This document shows positions 1-10,096 of a stretch of 64,000 nt of DNA, piece after piece (within the stretch, counting starts at the first letter, position 1; the number at the start of each line of letters is the position of its first letter). The notes under the pieces are model-generated. The model did no database searches. It was not told where the DNA came from and saw nothing but the letters and a program-made list of their open reading frames with translations. The translations under genes and the position numbers were made by a program. The DNA is from Notolepis coatsorum (Eukaryota; Chordata; Actinopteri; Aulopiformes; Paralepididae), in NCBI GenBank assembly GCA_963971535.1, contig OZ020591.1, positions 15,111,623 to 15,175,622 on the forward strand. The letters are read 5' to 3'.

Positions 1-320
1 ATCTGGCGTTGTGGACAGTGACTCCCACAGGTCAGGTCTGGGCGCCTGCACAGCAAAAGACAGGAAGTGGTGAAGGCAGCGTGACCTCCCACGCGTTACA
101 CTTCACCAATGAGAGTCCGCGCTGTCAGGTGAAAAGAGAGCCGCTGGCTGTCTCTGCATGTGTCGGAGGAAGCATGTGGTAGACCTCAGGGCTCCCTAGA
201 CCGACCAGTAGGGGGCACATGCGCACAACAACCAGGGAGGGGGGAATTGGCATAACTACTCAATTGGGATGGGAGGAAAAGCACAGAAAATCAGGCGGAG
301 AAAAAAATATAAATAAATAA
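1..320 (+). repeat. tRNA-derived SINE (family S1), cut by window start
   Basis: This is the 3' two-thirds of a dispersed element also present at 11905-12366, 46251-46729 (minus) and 47205-47640. All copies share a block with GACAGCGACTCCTACAG or close variants, a GTCGGAGGAAGCATGTG-like block and an end close to GGAATTGGCATAACTA followed by an A-rich tail. The head, which is tRNA-like in other copies, lies outside the window. It is non-coding. Confidence 0.7.
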
Positions 321-1180
321 AAGGGCACCGTATGTCCGGGACAAGTAATATTGACGTACAGAGATTGTGAGTTTTCAGTATGACACTGTGAGACAGGCAC
401 TTTCTGATCAGATTGAATAACGTTACTATTCGTTTGGGGAATATATATATATATATATATTTTTTTTTTTACTTGTCCTACCGGACAAGTTAAATTGTAT
501 TATGCTTGTCCGAACATTTTCTTTTACTTGTCCCGGACAATAGGACAAGCCTTAATGTCAAGCCCTGCTAAAGTGAATAGTTTACTGGACCATTTTGTTT
601 AATGCTTCAGTGATGTTGAAAGAGGAGCTGTCACGACAAGTTGCGGAGGCTATTGCACTAGACTCTTGCCATCTTCGGAGCGAATGAGAGGATTTGTTGA
701 CAAGACCGGTCTGTGAGGGGGATGGGCAATGTGTGCACTGCTGCAGCGTGTGTGTGCCTGTGTCATCAACTTGCTGTAGGAGAGAAGACAGCGAGATTCC
801 AACTCCTTTGACAATTGGATCATGTTTTTCGCGCCCGCCGGCAATCGGTTTTCGCAATCGGTCGACTAGAAAGCATGATTGGAATTCCCCAAACTCATAT
901 TTATACTACTGAATATCGTCCGATACCGATCGATCGGGGCATCCCTACATTTACATTGTCATTTAGCTGACGCTTTTATCCAAAGCGACTTGGTATGATT
1001 AATCTGAGCTATTGTTAATACAGCTCTATTTTGTACTTTATTTTAAATGATAATAAAATCTTGAATCTTGATTACTATCTTGACTATTTTCCTTTATCCT
1101 CTTATAAGATCTCACAAGTTTCAAGTTTGAGTGTTTGTTTAAAGTGAGTGTGTGCAATGAGTGTAGATTAATGGGTGTTG
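321..1180. repeat. Mosaic of short repeat fragments, no gene
   Basis: No coding sequence is supported here. A 16-18 bp inverted repeat around TGTCCGGGACAAGTAA (near 331 and 530) may be the ends of a small MITE. Around 905-948 lies the end of a hAT-type MITE (CGATACCGATCG, then GCATCCCTA). At 949-995, on the minus strand, is a retroposon tail containing GCTTTGGATAAAAGCGTCAG, seen again at about 22040. A LINE tail ending in ATCTTGAATCTTGA is at about 1050-1072. A family C LINE 3' scrap, minus strand, is at about 1118-1160. Confidence 0.45.
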
Positions 1181-1369
1181 TTGTAGATGGCCTGGAGGAG
1201 GAGGAGGGGGTTACATTGATTTCTGGGTAGGGTAGTTATACCTTGTAAGAGAAATGGCCCCATTCTCTTTTAACTCATTCAGCGCCGGCCATTTTCCTCA
1301 TCCTGTTCTAGCTAGGCCAGGCTTTAAAAGATAGGACTGCGTCACCTTGTTTGTAGAGCTATATCTATA

Positions 1370-2138
1370 TTCTATATTATACAACGGCATGCAAATTTCT
1401 CGATTCTGATTGGCTGAAACAGTCCATTTACACGTATATATAGGGAACAATCCACGCTCCTGGTCCCAGGACCCGCCCACAACCGAATCACATCACTCCG
1501 CCGGATCACTCCGTCGGAGAAAACAAGATGGCGGACAATAATCTTTAACAAATGGATATGTTGATAGCGTCATAACGACTAAATATGAAGCGATTCTGTC
1601 ACGGCGAATGTCTTAGTCCTTTAAACAATGTTGGATGATGTAATTGATGGGTCATGACATGAGTCATTGTAGAACAAAAGAAAAATCGTGCGAATTGATT
1701 GATTGATTGATTAATTAATTTGCAATTTTTTTTCCTTCCCCTTCCTTGCCAGAGCTCATCTCTCACATTGTCTGGCTTTTTTTTACCTACTTTCAATAGA
1801 AGCATCTAAAAATGAAGTTCTATAGAAAGTAGGTCTGCATCCCCTTAACAATTGTGTGTATTGAGCCGTACTGTATTGTACCCATTCTGCATCTGGTAAT
1901 ACAATTTTCAATCAATCAATCATTCCAATAACCACTAACTTCATAATTAAAAACTAAAGAAAATTGGATGTGTTAGTTGGTTGGATGTCTTAGTTGAAAG
2001 GCAGTTGGATGTGTTAGTTGGTTGGATCAAGCTGCTTCCACATGAGGCAACTTCTCGCAATCATTCCAATAACACACAGTTGGATGTGTTAGTTGGTTGG
2101 ATGCACTTCCGAGCTGCTTCCACATGGAGGCAACTTGT
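1370..2138 (+). repeat. Unclassified dispersed repeat, promoter-like 5' part (copy A)
   Basis: This stretch is repeated with divergence at about 52795-53570. Shared blocks are GATTCTGATTGGCTGAAACA (inverted CCAAT box), CCCGCCCACAACCGAAT, AAGATGGCGGACAATAATCT (YY1-like core at 1524-1535), a GATAGCGTCATAAC block, and a distal CCGAGCTGCTTCCA block. A family E LINE tail (1829-1922) lies inside. The segment GTTGGATGTGTTAGTTGGTT is duplicated at about 2003 and 2082. No open frame is shared by the two copies. The family is unknown; the 5' part could be a LINE or DNA-transposon promoter. Confidence 0.5.
1829..1922 (+). mobile_element. LINE family E 3' tail fragment
   Basis: It matches the end of the family E 3' UTR: GTCTGCATCCCCTTAACAAT, then GTATTGAGCCGTACTG and CCCATTCTGCA, closing with the CAATCAATCAATCA microsatellite. 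No coding part is present. Confidence 0.75.
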
Positions 2139-2395
2139 CTTTTTTGTAGTTTGATTTGATTTTGATTTGATTTTATTAGGGATCCCCATTAGCTGGTGCG
2201 ATAGCAACCAGCTAGTCTTCCTGGGGTCCACGCACAAAAAAACACAAAAACAATCACCATTGCAAAAAAACAAAATTATTAAAAGTCAGTACACACAATG
2301 CATAATGAACCTACTTTAACAATTAATAGCTAAAATTACATTAGTGTAAAACAAAAACAAAAAACCACTTTACAGTGTTAAAAACAATTTAAAAA

Positions 2396-3802
2396 CTATT
2401 TAAGATTCTTTTTAAAAGTGAATCTACTGTAAATGCAGCAGAGGTTCCGAGGCAGGCCATTCCACAGAGTTAATGCTCTAAAAATAAAAGATCTCCCCAG
2501 AGCGCTGGTTCTAGGACCTGGCAATTCAAGCTGCCCACTACTGGAACCTCTAGTGTAATGCTCGTGCACAGTATTACTAAAAACAATCTGATTATGTATA
2601 AAAACAGGAGTCTTACTGCTCATGACCAACTTGAACAGCACAAGTATATTAAAAGACAATCTATTTTCAACGTTAAGCCAAGAGAGGCGGGCATGCATAC
2701 GGCTCACATTAGACCATAGTGAGCAGCCCAGTACCAACCGTGCTGCCCTGTTCTGGACCACCTGGAGCTTCCTGAGGTCACCACTGGCAGCAGATGACCA
2801 CATCGCAGAGCAATAGTCAAGATGACATAAAACTAAACTTTGCACTATCTGACATAAAAGGGGACGGGCAACAAAAGAAGCACATTTCCTGGAAATACCA
2901 ATTGCTCTTCCCATTTTTAAAACAATATAATTAATATGCTGAGACCAAGACAGAGTGCAATCCAGCATCACTCCAAGGAGTTTAGTACTTTCAACTTGTT
3001 GAACTGCTGAATTACACAAGTTTAAATGAAGCTTTGGAAAATGAAGCTTTGGATTTGTAGATAACCTGTGCCTTGTTCCCAGCACAATACATTTAGTCTT
3101 GGAGATATTAAGGACAAGTCTATTACATACTACCCAGTCATGCACAACTTTAAGTTCTCTACTCAAAACTTCATTAAGTACATTGCATGATGGTGCCGCG
3201 TAATACAATGTTGAATCATCTGCATAAAGAACTGTTGTAGCACATTTGGTAGCCCAAGATAGGTCATTCGTAAATACAGAGAAGAGCAAAGGTCCTAGGC
3301 AACTTCCTTGCGGCACGCCACACTCTAGACCTCTGCTACTGGACAGGCTGCCATTTAGATACACCTTCTGTGATCTAGAGGACAAATAACTTAGTATCCA
3401 CTTTAAAGCAGAAGAGTTAAAACCATAACATTTAAGTTTATCAACCAGTAGAGAATGGTCCAGCACATCAAATGCAGCACTAAAATCTAACAGCACAGCT
3501 CCCACCAACATAGAGTTATCTATAGCTTTAAGCCAGTCATCAGTCATCTGTATCAAGGCAGTAGAAGTAGAGTGACCAGCTCTATAGGCATGTTGAGAAT
3601 CTGTTGCAAGCTTGTTTGAAACAAAATACTCTTGAATTTGTGAATGCACCAACTTTTCCATGATTTTGCTCAAGACAGGTAAAATACTTATAGGTCTAGA
3701 ATTTCCCTCATTAAAAGCAGATTTGGTATCCTTAGGTAAAGGAAAAACCTTAGCCTCCTTCCACATCTTTGGAAATAGACCCACATCCAAACATCTATAC
3801 AT
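2396..3802 (-). pseudogene. LINE A ORF2, reverse transcriptase and C-terminal part
   Basis: This 468-codon frame carries the RT palm and thumb of a non-LTR retrotransposon. It contains a SRPISILPVLSK block, YRAGHSTSTA, the catalytic DFSAAFDVLDH, VPQGSCLGPLLF and YADDSTLYY (the catalytic YADD). The C-terminal region has the usual LQVVQNRAARLVLGC and TLWNGLPRNL blocks, then stops shortly before the 3' UTR. The endonuclease and first RT residues sit in the overlapping frame 3688-5283, so one frameshift near 3790 separates them. RT motifs are intact, but the polypeptide cannot be made whole from this copy. Confidence 0.85.
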
Positions 3803-5283
3803 ATAGGAGATGCTATAATACCAGCAGTCATTCTCAGCACTTTACTATCCAGGTTATCTAGGCCTGCTAACTTACTATCAGGAAGAGAGCGGAGTAACCG
3901 CTCCACCTCACTGACTTCAGCCTGATGAAATTCAAATTCACACATTTTGTCTTTCATTATAATATACTTAATACAGTCATTTGTTTTCAGGTTGTTTGAC
4001 ATATTCATAGCATGCCTTAGTTTAGATACTTTACCCACATAATATTCATTAAAATGATTTGCAATCTCACCTGGTTTCGTGAGAACAAATCCATTTGATT
4101 CCACTAAGGGTGTGCACACAGTTGTCTTTCGACCCATCATTTCATTAAAAACATTCCATATTTGTTTGCTATCATTTCTCGCATCATATAACCTTTGTTT
4201 AAAATAGTCCCTTTTTTTTACCTTGTTTAGTTTTGTCACCTGATTGCGTAAAGCACAGTATTTATGCCTGTCATCAATTGAACCAGAACTAACTGAGGCT
4301 TTTTTGGCCATGTCTCTCTCTTTCATTAGGGTCCTGAGACTGCTGTCAAGCCATGGGGCAGATCTATTTTTGACCGTGAATTTTTTTAAAGGAGCATACT
4401 TGTTTACAACACTCATATATCTTGACATAAATAAATCCAGGGCAGCTTCAGGGTCATCCTCACTACACACCATGTTCCAATCTATACTGGATATTTCATC
4501 AATAAATGAATCTTCATTAAATCTTTTATAGGACCGTGTTAATATGATTTTAGCTTTAAGTTTTGGAACCTTTGTCTTTCTAGTGACAGCTATTATATTG
4601 TGGTCACTGAACCCTACAGGGACAGAGACAGCCTTAGAGCATTGTTCAGAAACATTTGTATAAATATGGTCAATGCATGTCCCAGAAATAATACCATCAC
4701 TGCCTAGACTTATTCTTGTTGGAGATGTAACAATTTGAGACAGATTACAAGCATTTAACATAGAGAGCAACTTATTCTTGTTGGGACATGACTTCACCAT
4801 CCAGTCTACATTCATATCACCTAACAAGAAGATTTCTCTATTTTCATCTGATATCTTGTCAAACATCTCACACAACCCATTCATATACATAGCATCTCCA
4901 CTAGGAGGCCTGTAGAAACAACATACTAGAATTGGTTTTAAATAAGGCAAGTGGACTTGCACACAGTTTGCTTCAATGTCTTCCCTCATTAGATCATAAC
5001 GTATTTTGGCAGGTAAATTATTTTGAACATAAATAGCCACTCCACCTCCAAACTTATTTCTATCTTTTCTAAAAACTGAGAAACCCTCAATAGCTACATT
5101 GGAATCAGAGAAAGACTCATCAAGGTGGGTCTCAGAAATAGCAATGATGTTAATACAGTTATCTCTGACAATACACTCTACCTCCTGATGCTTATAACGC
5201 AGACTACATACATTCACATGAGCTAAAACCAGGCCCTTGTGAAGGCCTAACTTAATGCAGGGTATATCAGTATTGGATGTCAT
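3688..5283 (-). pseudogene. LINE A ORF2, endonuclease and RT N-terminal part
   Basis: The 531-codon frame starts MTSNTDIPCIKL and holds an exonuclease-endonuclease-phosphatase domain: LAHVNVCSLR, AISETHLDES, FGGGVAIYV, CCFYRPPS, LLGDMNVDW and VGFSDHN. These match the Asn, Glu, Asp-Asn and Ser-Asp-His catalytic blocks of LINE endonucleases that nick the target. After about residue 240 come a linker and the start of RT (SLPDSKLAGLDNLDSKVLR). The frame then shifts, and the final 40 or so residues read out of frame. ORF1 lies 55 bp upstream. Confidence 0.85.
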
Positions 5284-5337
5284 AGAAATTTATAGAAAAC
5301 AAAAACAAAAATGAAATGAAAACACAACATCCTCCAT

Positions 5338-5928
5338 CTAAAACAGCCAGGGGGTCACCTTTGAGTCTCTATACAGTTGTCCATTTATGTACAGTTTATC
5401 GACTGACAAAGCCACTCTGTGATTCAGGGCCCTGTTTTCCCTCATGATAAGAAGCAGTTGTTTTCTCCTGTCATTGATCTCCACAGGAAAGTGGTCATTT
5501 AACCACAGAGAGGACCCCTTCAACTCCTTACCACGGCTCTTCACCAACTCCTTATGCTTGTAGTGCTCAAACCGAGCTATAATTGGTCTGGTTTTTCCTT
5601 CAACAGGTCGGCCCAGTCTGTGAACCCTTGAGAAGGTTATGTCCCTAACCACCTCAGGGGACAGTTTGAGTTTTTTTGACATAAAGTCTCTTACAATTTT
5701 TTCCGGCTCAGCTTTATCCTCAGCTTTGTCCTCACTGATACCAGAGAAAATCAAGTTGTCCCTCATCTCTCTGCACTGTATTCCCAGTAAGGTCTCTTTC
5801 ATATGCTTCTTCTCCAAGGTGAGAGAGACAGCAGATTGCTGTACCTCCTTCACCACACCCTTAAGGAAGGCATTTTCCTTCATCAAGTCCTCAATCTGCT
5901 TTTGACTAAACTCCAAGCTGGTTTTCAA
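5338..5928 (-). pseudogene. LINE A ORF1-like coiled-coil/RRM protein, 5' truncated
   Basis: The frame has no ATG at its start (TTG at 5928), and an in-frame stop lies a little upstream, so the N-terminus is missing. It shows an N-terminal heptad-like coiled coil (about residues 1-50), then REMRDNLIFSGI, VHRLGRPVEGKTRPIIARF and a basic C-terminal domain. These blocks resemble ORF1 RNA-binding proteins of L1/Tx1-type LINEs (RRM plus CTD), which coat element RNA. Pairing with a CR1/L2-type ORF2 is notable but known in some fish LINEs. Confidence 0.7.
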
Positions 5929-5950
5929 CTCACGGATGTCAGTTGACCAC

Positions 5951-6298
5951 CCCTAGGCATGGTTTATTGTTCACAAACCACTCCTGCGCGTGATGTAATG
6001 CTTAATTATAGCTATGGATACAATACTATGGTCATTTGACAGTAACTATCTTCTGTCCAAGATGCAAAAAATAAAATTCATGAAAAGTTTGCACGTTATC
6101 CCGTGGTGAATATAAGAATAGTTTCTGAGTGATCCAGGCTAATTCCCTAGAATGCCCTACGTGAATTCTAATAAAAGCATTGGCGTTTCATCCCCGGACA
6201 CGCTACTATTTCCAAATCAAATGTATATAGTTTCATCATGAATGCATGAAACGGTTGTCGAGCAAACACGTATATAAACGTTGTTGGCGCAAATTGTG
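5951..6298. other. Intergenic, nothing recognised
   Basis: This AT-rich sequence of about 350 bp between the LINE 5' end and a possible TTAA-flanked element shows no open frame, RNA gene or repeat match within the window. Confidence 0.5.
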
Positions 6299-7239
6299 TT
6301 AACCTCTTTAGCCCGTGCGGTCTGCCGGCGGACCGCAAATGACATCATGTCATAAATCAAGCTCTGCAGACTGTGACAAAATTATCGTTTTCTTTTTCAA
6401 ACGTATTCAAGAATAAACATCATAACCACGTCACATAACATTCCTGATGAATTGAAAATGGGGGACCCTGATGTAAACAAGACGAAAGTCTTTCTCTGGT
6501 CTGCATCCCCTTAACAATTGTGTGTATTGAGCTGTACTGTATTGTACCCATTCTGCAATCTGTTAATAAAGTTTTCAATCAATCAATCAAAACCATGTCA
6601 CAACAGTTATAATGTATATTTTCATCTATACGTTTGTTTACCAATAGGTAATGGGTCAACTCTGGAGAGCTTGATTTATGACGATGTCATTTGCGGTCCG
6701 GCCCCGGTCATTTGTTCTGTTGGATCCAAACAAATGACATTTGTTGGATCTAACAAAATGGTTTGATTGCCAGTAACGGCATTCGTATTGAACACTAAAA
6801 ACGCTGATCAGCTGGATCGGTATAATAACATTGCACGATCAAGCTAGAATTGACGTCAGATCGTCCTTACCTGTGATCGGGAGTATTCCAAAAATAATAT
6901 TCCAATTGTTTGATCGCCATCTGGTCCATCCGATGTCCATCTGGTCCATGACATAACCCACCACAACATATGGATCGGGGGCATTTGAGCAACCGGGAGA
7001 ACCGCTCGACTCGCCCGACCCAGAAAACTGCGCCCGGTGACATTTGAGTGTAACGCAGGGCAAGATATAAGGTTTCAAAGGGTGCTCGATACCGCCATCT
7101 AGCTGGATGTGGCCGGTATTGCACTTTGGCAATCTCAGACTCATTCCCTATGGTAACACCAAGGTCCCTGGATGAATAATGAATAAAAATATCGACGAGT
7201 TAACCCGACTTATCTCGGGTTTGGCAATTAAAGAGTTAA
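6299..7239. mobile_element. Possible piggyBac-type MITE with nested LINE tail
   Basis: TTAA at 6299-6302 is followed by CCTCTTTAGCCCG. On the right, TTAA at 7236-7239 is preceded (reading inward on the minus strand) by CTCTTTAATTGCC. This gives similar inward-reading ends at TTAA sites, as in piggyBac elements. Internal inverted segments around GACCGCAAATGACATC (6331-6366 versus 6666-6699, opposite strands) flank an inserted family E LINE tail at 6447-6592. No transposase is present. The ends are short and imperfect, so this is tentative. Confidence 0.35.
6447..6592 (+). mobile_element. LINE family E 3' tail (CAAT-tail subfamily)
   Basis: It begins at GAATTGAAAATGGGGGACCC and runs through GTAAACAAGACGAAAGTC and CTGTTAATAAAGTTTTCAAT to a CAATCAATCAA tail. 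The UTR variant (GTAAAC…GACGAAAG) is that of the CAAT-tail subfamily. It is strongly 5' truncated. Confidence 0.8.
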
Positions 7240-7449
7240 CGTGATCTAGATGGAAAGACAATGTAACATTACTGGTGAAAAGGTGATTTACCTTGGAACA
7301 CTCCTGTGCCAACTTGCTGTACTTTGCTTGCAGGTCTGCAGCCATTATTGCTGGATTATGAATAGCAATAGTGGCCTTTCCCTTTGTTACTTTCAAAAGT
7401 AATGGTTACAACAAATTACATTTAAATTATTGTATGCCCTTCTTTCTAG

Positions 7450-9584
7450 ACTCCATTGCCTTACAGCTGTGTATCTGTGAAGAGGAGGTTCCCCCTGACC
7501 AGCAGGAGAGGAGCCCCAGTCTGGACCAGGAGGAGCCAGAGCGCCTACAGATTAAAGAGGAACAGGAGGAACTCTGGATCAGTCAGGAGAGAGAGGAGTT
7601 TCCTGTCTCTGTGAAGAGTGAACATGATGAAGAGAAACCACAGTCCTCACAGCTCGGCCAAACCCAGGACACAGAGCCCCTCCAGATTAAAGAGGAACAG
7701 GAGGAACTCTGGATCAGTCAGGAGGGAGAGGAGCTTCCTGTCTCTGTGAAGAGTGAACATGATGAAGAGAAATCTCAGTCCTCACAGCTCGGCCAAACCC
7801 AGGACACAGAGCCCCTCCAGATTAAAGAGGAACAGGAGGAACTCTGGATCAGTCAGGAGGGAGAGCAGCTTCCTGTCTCTGTGAAGAGTGAACATGATGA
7901 AGAGAAACCTCAGTCCTCACAGCTCAGCCAAACCCAGGACACAGAGCCCCTCCAGATTAAAGAGGAACAGGAGGAACTCTGGATCAGTCAGGAGGGAAAG
8001 GAGCTTCCTGTCTCTGTGAAGAGTGAACATGATGAAGAGAAATCTCAGTCCTCACAGCTCGGCCAAACCCAGGACACAGAGCCCCTCCAGATTAAAGAGG
8101 AACAGGAGGAACTCTGGATCAGTCAGGAGGGAGAGCAGCTTCCTGTCTCTGTGAAGAGTGAACATGATGAAGAGAAACCTCAGTCCTCACAGCTCAGCCA
8201 AACCCAGGACACAGAGCCCCTCCAGATCAAAGAGGAACAGGAGGAATTGTGTCGAGATCTAGAGGAGGCTGATGGCTCCAAGATGACCTTACAACCTATG
8301 AAATGTGAAAATGAAGGTGAGAACACTCTGTCCTCACAACTCAGCCAAAACCGGGACCCAGAGCAGATTAAAGATGAACTAGATCAAGGGCTGGAAGAAG
8401 CTGATCTCTGCAAGATCACAGTTCACCCAGTGAAATGTGAAGATGGCCAAGAGAACGCTCTGTCCTTCCAGCCTCTTCAAACCCAAAGGGAGATAAACAG
8501 AGAAGCATACTCTTTACCCAGCACCTCAACTGAACACATGAAAACAGAACCTGAAGGAGAGGACTGTGGAGTAGCGGAACTAGCCAGTAACTTAGATCCA
8601 GCTGGTGATTTAGAACCAACTAGAGATAGCCAGCTTCTCTCTTCAGACTGTTCTCTAACTGAGACTGATGACAGTGATGATGACAGTTCTGGAGCTGAAA
8701 CTGATGACTGTGATGATGACGGTTCTGGAGCTGAGACTGATGACAGAGATGAATGGAAGGAGAGTGGAGGTCCAGGTTTGATGGCACTAAAACGAAAGAA
8801 GACACAGAAAATACAAACGTTGTCTAACAGGCCTGGATTCAGCAAGAAGAGAGATGTGAAGATGCATGTAAAAAATCATACCGGAGTGAAACCATTTGGT
8901 TGTTCTGTTTGTGGGAAAGGGTTCAGTAGGAAGGCACATCTGAAGACACACATGATGATTCATACTGGAGAGAAGCCATTTAGTTGTTCAGTTTGTGGGA
9001 AAGGGTTCAATGTCCAAACAAATCTGAAGATACACATGAGAATTCATACAGGAGAGAAGCCATTTAGCTGTTCAGTTTGTGGGAAAGGGTTCAGTGATAA
9101 AGGACATATGAAGTACCACACTAGAACTCATACTGGAGAGAAACCATTTAGTTGTTCAGTCTGTGGGAAAGGGTTCAATGTCCAAACAAATCTGAAGGGA
9201 CACATGAGGATTCATACTGGAGAGAAACCATTTAGTTGTTCCGTTTGTGGGAAAGGGTTCAGTACGAAGGCACATCTGAAGACACACATGAGAATTCATA
9301 CTGGAGAGAAGCCATTTAGTTGTTCAGTTTGTGGGAAAGGGTTCAATGTCCAAACAAATCTGAAGATACACATGAGAATTCATACAGGAGAGAAGCCATT
9401 TAGCTGTTCAGTTTGTGGGAAAGGGTTCAGGCATAAAGGACATATGAAGAAACACACTAGAACTCATACAGGAGAGAAACCATTTAGTTGTTCCGTTTGT
9501 GGGAACGGGTTCAATGATAAATCAAATATGAAGAAACACACTAGAACTCATACAGGAAAGAAACAATTTAGTTGTTCCGTTTAA
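7450..9584 (+). CDS. C2H2 zinc-finger protein, terminal exon, copy 1 (8 fingers)
   Basis: Likely a nuclear DNA-binding regulator. The exon start is placed at 7450, after a pyrimidine tract and TTCTTTCTAG, by analogy with teleost zinc-finger genes whose last exon opens with a ...EEEVPPEQQE block. Upstream exons were not found. Order: EEEVPPDQQE; five 45-residue repeats ([11 protein letters not shown]… VKSEHDEEK…) at 7545-8219; a sixth, divergent unit; an acidic SD/ETDD-rich stretch (about 8640-8750); a basic KRKKTQK segment; one degenerate finger; then eight C2H2 fingers (CxxC…HxxxH, TGEKP linkers). The frame stops four residues into a ninth finger. Contact residues (-1,2,3,6) for fingers 1-8 are RAHT, VTNI, DGHY, VTNG, TAHT, VTNI, HGHK and DSNK. 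No KRAB, SCAN or BTB domain is seen. The frame is fully open. The real N-terminus is unknown. Confidence 0.85.
7545..8219 (+). repeat. Five exact-length 135-bp coding repeats in zinc-finger copy 1
   Basis: Units start at 7545, 7680, 7815, 7950 and 8085, and a divergent sixth begins at 8220. Each encodes 45 residues with two SUMO-consensus motifs, IKEE and VKSE; the second is followed by an acidic HDEE. Units 2-3 and 4-5 form near-identical 270-bp pairs (KS/LG then KP/LS variants), so the last step looks like duplication of a dimer. Copies 2 and 3 of the gene have only one full unit plus the divergent one. Confidence 0.95.
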
Positions 9585-9605
9585 GCTGAGAGTAGACTTG
9601 AAAAG

Positions 9606-9611
9606 AATAAA
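9606..9611 (+). promoter_or_regulatory. Candidate poly(A) signal AATAAA, proximal, copy 1
   Basis: AATAAA lies 22 bp after the stop codon and is conserved at 57124-57129 behind copy 3. A second AATAAA at 11239-11244, conserved at 58519-58524, could end a long 3' UTR. Which one is used cannot be told from sequence. Confidence 0.4.
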
Positions 9612-9884
9612 GAGAGCAGGTCCCCAAACACAGTTTGCAGTATATTAAATAGAAACCCCATGTACTTCTTTAGAAGAAGAACACACACATGAGAGATGGG
9701 CGACACACAGGAACACTCACGCACACATGCACTGATGAAATGTCTCTCTGCACTTTTCCCATCTCGTCATCCTTCCCCCCAAGGGCAGCCGGGAGCAGAC
9801 ATGGGCCGCGCCCGGGGACCAATCCAAGTGCTCCTGTCCCTCTTTGTCAGGGACACGACAGCGTTAGCGATCTGTTCTACATGT

Positions 9885-10087
9885 TTTTCCTTTGGGTTTA
9901 TTTTATCTGGAGGGGGATCCCTTGCGATCACAGGGAGAACATGCAAACTCCACACAGAAAGGCCTGGGAGATACCCCACCTGGGTACCTGGCATTGCAGC
10001 AACCTGGTCCCCAAGCGAAAAAAAATCGAACACAGGACCTTCTAGCTGTGAGGCGACAGTGTTAACCCCTACATCACTGTGCCGCCC
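9885..10087 (-). repeat. tRNA-derived SINE in 3' flank of copy 1
   Basis: Read on the minus strand from 10087, the head GGGCGGCACAGTGATGTAGG looks like an A box, and CTGTGTTCGAT like a B box. It continues into GGAGTTTGCATGTTCTCCCT, typical of DANA-like and other fish tRNA-SINEs. The same insertion is present behind copy 3 (57400-57600), so it predates the gene duplication. The left limit is uncertain. Confidence 0.75.
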
Positions 10088-10096
10088 AAAAATTCT

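Larger units (their letters stand above)
2140..5950 (-). mobile_element. LINE family A (CR1/L2-type non-LTR retrotransposon), 5' truncated
   Basis: The element reads right to left: ORF1-like RNA-binding protein (5928-5338), apurinic endonuclease plus reverse transcriptase (5283-2396), then a 3' UTR ending in GGGGATCCCTAATAAAATC and a TCAAATCAAAA-type tail near 2150. Length 3.8 kb. The ORF1 frame runs into an in-frame stop just upstream of 5945, so the 5' end is missing there. ORF2 is split by one frame change inside 3688-3802. The tail was deposited next to the unknown repeat ending at 2138. Confidence 0.85.

Noticed and set aside
7371-7449. Starting the copy 1 protein at the first ATG (MAFPFVTFK…)
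   Set aside because: This stretch ends in a pyrimidine-rich TTCTTTCTAG acceptor shared by all three copies and looks intronic; real N-terminal exons are probably upstream and unrecognised.
8477-8845. Minus-strand frames rich in Ser/His opposite the zinc-finger acidic region (also 56103-56531)
   Set aside because: Shadow frames of the GATGACAGT-type coding repeat; no supporting features.
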